Source: an uncultured Mucispirillum sp.
Lineage (GTDB): Bacteria; Chrysiogenota; Deferribacteres; Deferribacterales; Mucispirillaceae
Assembly (NCBI GenBank): GCA_937890655.1
Contig: CALADT010000063.1
Span: 1-19,011 of the forward strand
Reading direction: 5' to 3'
Length of the DNA: 19,011 nt
The notes under the pieces are model-generated. The model was not told the DNA's origin and made no database searches. It saw only the letters and a program-made list of their open reading frames with translations. This document shows positions 16,085-19,011 of this stretch, in pieces; positions within the stretch are counted from its first letter, which is position 1; the number at the start of each line of letters is the position of its first letter. The position numbers were made by a program, and so were the translations under genes.

Positions 16085-17134
16085 TTATTTATTTATCATC
16101 CTTTGTGTAGGGTATGCAAAATTAATCCCTTTTAAGGCAAAAGCATCTAATATGGCAAAATTTACCTTTTGAACACCGTTTACAAATTCGTTATAGTCAT
16201 TACTTAATATAAAATATACAAGCTCAAAATCAAGGCTTGATGAATTAAATGTAGCAAAATGAACTCTTGAAAATTCTGCTTCTTCTACTCCGCGCACAGC
16301 ATCTTCTAAAAGCTGTGGTATAGAGTGAACTATATCCACATTAGTTTCATACTCCACACCTATAATAGATACATGACGTCTTTTTTCTGCTTTTTCAAAA
16401 TTATGTATAATAGTTTTAGTTAAATCCGTATTAGATACAAAAAGTAACTCGCCATTGGCACTTCTTATTTTTGTGCTTTTTATACCTACATTTTCTACCC
16501 TGCCTAAATATGTGTTAAACTGGATAGAATCACCTTTTGCAAAAGGTTTATCAAAAAGTATTACAAGGTAGTTAAATAAGTCCCCTAATATATTTTGGGA
16601 AGCAAGTGCCACAGCTATACCACCTATTCCTAAACCTGTAATAAAAGTTGAAACATCATAGCCTAAATTAGAAAATATAAATAAAAGACCACATATCCAT
16701 ACTATTACTTTTAATATGGTAACAATACCAGAAGGGATAGCTTTTTGACCTGTTCTTGTCATACTTATGGAGTTATATGATGATAACATATCCACAAGTG
16801 ATAGCACTAATATGAAAACAATATATACTATTATTGCTTTATCTATAAACTTAGCAACGATTGTTGGGGTTGATAAATATGTTAAAGCACCATAAACAGC
16901 TAAAGCATATGTAATATAAACTGTTTTTGTTCTCAATATTTCTACAAATGTTGCAAGAAATGGGTTATGAATTTTGTCTTCAATTTCAAACCTTTTTAAA
17001 AAAAAACGTATAAAAAGGGTAATAGCTAAAATTATTGCAGAAAAAAGTAGAAATGCAATTACAAAATCGTATAATGAATTATTAAAATAAATTTTACTTT
17101 CCAAATCCTGCTTTAATTCTAATAAATATTTCAT
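16085..17134 (-). CDS. MscS-family mechanosensitive ion channel (349 aa)
   Basis: A small-conductance tension-gated channel that releases solutes on osmotic downshock. Hydrophobic helices lie at about 22-45, 72-88, 99-118 and 137-156, followed by the pore-lining segment at 160-190 (TGLGIGGIAVALASQNILGD). This has the Gly/Ala packing pattern of MscS TM3. The MscS beta domain begins KPFAKGDSIQF, with a GRVENVGIKSTKIRS strand, and then an alpha/beta C-terminal domain follows. At 349 residues with four or more helices it is somewhat larger than E. coli MscS, like many YbdG/YnaI-type relatives. The start has AAGGTGGG a few bases upstream. It has its own near-consensus promoter and is probably a single-gene unit. 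It could instead pass other ions, but the family is clear. Confidence 0.95.
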   Translation of the reverse strand: MKYLLELKQDLESKIYFNNSLYDFVIAFLLFSAIILAITLFIRFFLKRFEIEDKIHNPFLATFVEILRTKTVYITYALAVYGALTYLSTPTIVAKFIDKAIIVYIVFILVLSLVDMLSSYNSISMTRTGQKAIPSGIVTILKVIVWICGLLFIFSNLGYDVSTFITGLGIGGIAVALASQNILGDLFNYLVILFDKPFAKGDSIQFNTYLGRVENVGIKSTKIRSANGELLFVSNTDLTKTIIHNFEKAEKRRHVSIIGVEYETNVDIVHSIPQLLEDAVRGVEEAEFSRVHFATFNSSSLDFELVYFILSNDYNEFVNGVQKVNFAILDAFALKGINFAYPTQRMINK

Positions 17135-17170
17135 AACCCACCTTATTTTTTATATGCTATATAAAACAAC

Positions 17171-17199
17171 ATTATATAAAATAATTTTAAAAATGTCTA
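17171..17199 (-). promoter_or_regulatory. Near-consensus sigma-70 promoter of the MscS-like gene
   Basis: On the minus strand TAGACA (17199-17194, 5/6 match) and TATAAT (17176-17171, 6/6) are 17 bases apart. The predicted start near 17164 gives a 30-base leader. This is one of the best sigma-70 matches in the window. Confidence 0.6.
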
Positions 17200-17238
17200 T
17201 TATTTTATATTAAACTTAGCTGATTTTTATATTTTATA

Positions 17239-17478
17239 CTATAAACAATCACGCATAGTATAAAAGTTTTCAAGAAACCGCCTAAAAGCAGGACGTGGCA
17301 CACGGTAAACACTTCTGCCGTTTACACTAAAATTTAAAGCCTCCAGTTTACCATTTTCAATATACCTACGAACAGTCCTATCGCTTAAATCAATTTTTCT
17401 TGCAATATAGTCCACTGTCAACATCTGTTTAAACTGTGGTATGGTATTCATTATTTCATCTACAAAACTTTCGTGCAT
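17239..17478 (-). CDS. Small helix-turn-helix, excisionase/MerR-like DNA-binding protein (79 aa)
   Basis: Residues 19-42 (MLTVDYIARKIDLSDRTVRRYIENG) form a helix-turn-helix. Residues 43-71 (KLEALNFSVNGRSVYRVPRPAFRRFLE) have the wing and final helix of the excisionase/MerR-like group, where the pattern G-x-L-A-x-G-x-Y-R-I-x3-L-x-F is usual. The highly basic wing supports DNA binding. The start follows a perfect AGGAGG about 5 bases upstream. Its promoter overlaps an operator-like dyad and diverges from the S24 regulator gene, so it is probably repressed by that protein, as a Cro/Ner/Xis-type partner would be. No integrase or other phage gene is seen nearby. It may instead regulate the neighbouring channel gene. 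Confidence 0.82.
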   Translation of the reverse strand: MHESFVDEIMNTIPQFKQMLTVDYIARKIDLSDRTVRRYIENGKLEALNFSVNGRSVYRVPRPAFRRFLENFYTMRDCL

Positions 17479-17533
17479 TTTTCCTCCTATTGCATATATT
17501 TTAATATATATTGCAAATTATATTAATTTCTAC

Positions 17534-17562
17534 TTGCACTTTTTCCTAAATGCAATTATAAT
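17534..17562 (+). promoter_or_regulatory. Possible promoter of the S24 regulator gene with overlapping dyad
   Basis: A perfect TATAAT (17557-17562) lies 17 bases after TTGCAC (17534-17539), a poor -35. An inverted repeat, TTGCA-N12-TGCAA (17534-17555), covers the same stretch. A transcript from here would start near 17569, just before the 17571-17584 operator-like dyad, and have a leader of about 66 bases. Confidence 0.4.
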
Positions 17563-17564
17563 TA

Positions 17565-17593
17565 TATATATTGCTTATACGCAAAATTGTCAA
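17565..17593 (-). promoter_or_regulatory. Leftward promoter of the small HTH gene
   Basis: On the minus strand a perfect TTGACA (17593-17588) and TATATA (17570-17565) are 17 bases apart. The 14-base dyad at 17571-17584 fills the spacer, so a protein bound there would block RNA polymerase. The leader to the ATG at 17478 would be about 80 bases. Confidence 0.55.
17571..17584. promoter_or_regulatory. Operator-like dyad TTGCTTATACGCAA (copy 1)
   Basis: TTGC and GCAA half-sites with a 6-base centre, within the divergent promoter region. It is identical to the copy at 18331-18344. Further TTGC/GCAA half-sites lie at 17490, 17511, 17534, 17551 and 17594, so the region between the two regulator genes is crowded with them. 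This is typical of autoregulated CI-type operators. Confidence 0.6.
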
Positions 17594-17634
17594 GCAATTT
17601 TTTTTACAAATTTTATATTTACAAGGAATTATCT

Positions 17635-18309
17635 ATGACTATTAATGATAAAATAGCAGTAAGCCTTAATAATTACATGAAAGAGCATGGTATAAGTGCT
17701 AATTTTATTGCCAAAATTGCAAAAGTTACACCAAGCACAATAACAAGATTTCTTTCAAGAGAAATTAAAAGTTTAAATATTGAAGCTATACAAAAAATAG
17801 CTGACTATTATAATGAACCTATGGGCAATTTTATTGAAGAATTAAAATATGCACAAAATAATAATGCAGAAATTATTACAGGAAGTGATATTGCATACGT
17901 TGATTTTTATAGAGATATAGGGGTTTCAGCAGGAACAGGGCTTGATTGTGATGGTGATGGAAAAATATTGTCTTTTCCAATACCTTTATCATTTTTATAT
18001 TCAAAAGGCATATCTCCTGAAAACGCTTTAATAGTAAAAGTTAATGGGGATAGTATGACTCCCACATTAAATGATAACGATTTGGTGGTGATTGATAAAA
18101 GTTTTTCCCCTGTTTTAAATGGTATATATGTAATAAAAGACCATGTAAACGGCTTAAGAGTAAAAAGGCTTGATAAAGATAAAAATGGCAACTTAAAAGT
18201 TATATCTGATAATAAAAATTATGAAACACAAATTTATACATTAGAAGAAATGAACGATAATACCATTATAATAATAGGTAGAGTATCTGCAAAAATTGCT
18301 GGTATTTAG
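17635..18309 (+). CDS. CI/LexA-like transcription regulator with S24 peptidase domain (224 aa)
   Basis: Residues 1-75 are an XRE-type helix-turn-helix domain; the recognition region is about 22-45 (NFIAKIAKVTPSTITRFLSREIKS). Residues 88-224 are an S24 (LexA/UmuD/CI) C-terminal domain, with nucleophile Ser140 in VKVNGDSMTPTL and general-base Lys177 in LRVKRL. An Ala99-Gly100 pair (SAGTG) is at the position expected for RecA-stimulated self-cleavage. Such proteins repress phage or SOS-like genes and are inactivated by DNA damage. I chose the ATG at 17635, preceded by AAGGA at 17623-17627. An in-frame TTG at 17587 would add 16 residues outside the HTH fold and has no ribosome site. It is flanked on both sides by identical operator-like dyads, implying autoregulation. 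Confidence 0.93.
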   Translation: MTINDKIAVSLNNYMKEHGISANFIAKIAKVTPSTITRFLSREIKSLNIEAIQKIADYYNEPMGNFIEELKYAQNNNAEIITGSDIAYVDFYRDIGVSAGTGLDCDGDGKILSFPIPLSFLYSKGISPENALIVKVNGDSMTPTLNDNDLVVIDKSFSPVLNGIYVIKDHVNGLRVKRLDKDKNGNLKVISDNKNYETQIYTLEEMNDNTIIIIGRVSAKIAGI

Positions 18310-18330
18310 GTATTATAACATTTAAACATA

Positions 18331-18344
18331 TTGCTTATACGCAA
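18331..18344. promoter_or_regulatory. Operator-like dyad TTGCTTATACGCAA (copy 2)
   Basis: An exact copy of the 17571-17584 dyad, with three more identical bases on its left (ATA), 21 bases after the regulator stop codon. TTGCAA follows at 18350-18355. There is no recognisable gene to its right within the window, so what it controls is unclear. Confidence 0.55.
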
Positions 18345-18750
18345 CATTATTGCAAAAAAATTATATTATATTATTAATAACTATTATTGTTTACATTATT
18401 TAAATAATTTATTAGGTAATATTTCCTAAAGTTAGTATAATTTTTTATTGCATATAATATATAATATTATTTTAAATAAAGACTATAAATTATGCTTATT
18501 TTTTAATATCATACTTTTTCCTATATATTACTCCACTAGAATTTTGGTATGCAATATTAATTAAGCATAATAAATAAGTTATTTTTTAAAAATTTATCTT
18601 CTTAATAAACATATAAATTAATAGTCAGTTTTATAATATAAAGCCTAATATTTTTATATGGCTATATGAAATCTAATAAATAATAGCTTATTTTTATTAA
18701 TTTAAAAAATATATACAACATTTAGAATATAATTTATTACTTTATATGTA
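18345..18750. other. Gene-free AT-rich region after the S24 regulator
   Basis: About 400 bases with no open frame of note and no RNA gene that I can recognise. A dyad TTAGG-N8-CCTAA sits at 18412-18429, and isolated TTGCA/TGCAA sites lie near 18447 and 18551. No clear terminator follows the regulator gene. It could be decayed DNA or a control region for a gene beyond the window. Confidence 0.5.
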
Positions 18751-18758
18751 ATTTTTTA

Positions 18759-18808
18759 ATATAAAAAAAGGGATATAAACTACACTCCTTTTTAGTGATT
18801 ATATTTTA
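18759..18808. repeat. Intergenic hairpin repeat, copy 1 (degenerate)
   Basis: About 50 bases that recur 190 bases downstream (18949-18999) with four substitutions in the hairpin region and one inserted base. They share AAAAAAAGG, TATAAACTA and TGATTATATTTTA. The hairpin arms (18765-18777 and 18781-18793) here contain mismatches, so this copy looks decayed. Confidence 0.6.
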
Positions 18809-18948
18809 CTTCCTTATTTTATGCTATAAATATTTCTCTCTATATTTTTATATAATTCTAGTAAAAAATATCCGATTTATAATAAGTTTTTTTTAAAAAT
18901 ATATTAAATATATAAAACAAAATGTATGACTTTATTTAGGATATTTTA

Positions 18949-18999
18949 AAATAAAAAAAGGGGTATAAACTATACCCCTTTTTATGTGATTATATTTTA
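18949..18999. repeat. Intergenic hairpin repeat, copy 2 (intact hairpin)
   Basis: The second copy of the element at 18759-18808. It contains a perfect hairpin (18955-18983), which is listed separately as a terminator. Confidence 0.6.
18955..18983. terminator. Bidirectional intrinsic terminator
   Basis: AAAAAGGGGTATA (18955-18967) and its exact reverse complement (18971-18983) form a 13-bp stem with a 3-base loop. The GGGG/CCCC core is flanked by A and T runs on both sides, so it would terminate from either direction. It probably serves a minus-strand gene beyond the right edge; nothing on the left clearly reads into it. Confidence 0.65.
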
Positions 19000-19011
19000 A
19001 ACTGTTCTATT

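Noticed and set aside
16998..17006. A nine-base homopolymer in the MscS-like gene as another slippage site
   Set aside because: On the coding strand it is T9 in a membrane-helix Phe/Leu stretch, with no family precedent for a programmed shift. It mainly shows that runs of nine occur by chance here, which tempers the dnaX claim.
17587..17634. TTG start extending the S24 regulator by 16 residues
   Set aside because: No ribosome site precedes it, the added residues lie outside the helix-turn-helix fold, and the stretch overlaps the TTGACA of the divergent promoter. The ATG at 17635 has AAGGA at a good distance.
18759..18999. CRISPR array
   Set aside because: Only two copies, unequal, each with an internal terminator-like stem and 140 bases between them; there are no regular spacers and no cas genes.

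Overview
The window is a very AT-rich piece of a bacterial chromosome with compact genes and long, almost purely A+T intergenic stretches. It carries a lipoprotein, a methyl-accepting chemotaxis protein, an RNase E/G, a dnaX-ybaB-recR cluster and a good sigma-54 promoter match. This suggests a motile, diderm, low-G+C bacterium. A gut-associated member of the Deferribacterota (Mucispirillum-like) would fit, but that is inference: no rRNA or other taxonomic marker lies in the window.

Left part (1-6602), mixed strands. It holds a membrane-anchored protein of unknown function, a chemotaxis receptor (minus strand) with its own promoter and terminator, and a 102-residue orphan (minus). The orphan is divergent from a 661-residue ankyrin-repeat lipoprotein that is preceded by a sigma-54-type promoter. 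Next comes a PilZ-like protein whose start region is folded into a perfect 10-bp hairpin containing the best Shine-Dalgarno sequence.

Centre (6998-15607), one long minus-strand run of ten tightly packed genes in the order dnaX, ybaB, recR, RNase E/G, rlmE, a divergent LarB-like protein, a GT2 glycosyltransferase, pta, a TSUP (TauE/SafE) anion exporter and a DUF1634-like membrane protein. Gaps are 14-67 bases or the genes overlap. A good sigma-70 promoter sits just upstream of dnaX. The first five genes are DNA and RNA housekeeping. The last three form an overlapping metabolic/transport tail: Pta makes or uses acetyl phosphate and TSUP proteins export sulfite or related anions. The dnaX reading frame contains two A9 tracts where slippage in either direction meets a stop codon within a few codons.

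Right part (15608-19011). It holds an MscS-family channel (minus) with a strong promoter, then a divergent pair: a small winged-helix/excisionase-like protein (minus) and a CI/LexA-like S24 regulator (plus). Their shared promoter region is studded with TTGC/GCAA half-sites. One exact 14-base operator-like dyad lies inside the spacer of the leftward promoter, and an identical copy lies just beyond the 3' end of the regulator gene. This looks like a phage-type genetic switch with no phage genes in view. The last 700 bases are gene-free and end with two related hairpin elements 190 bases apart.
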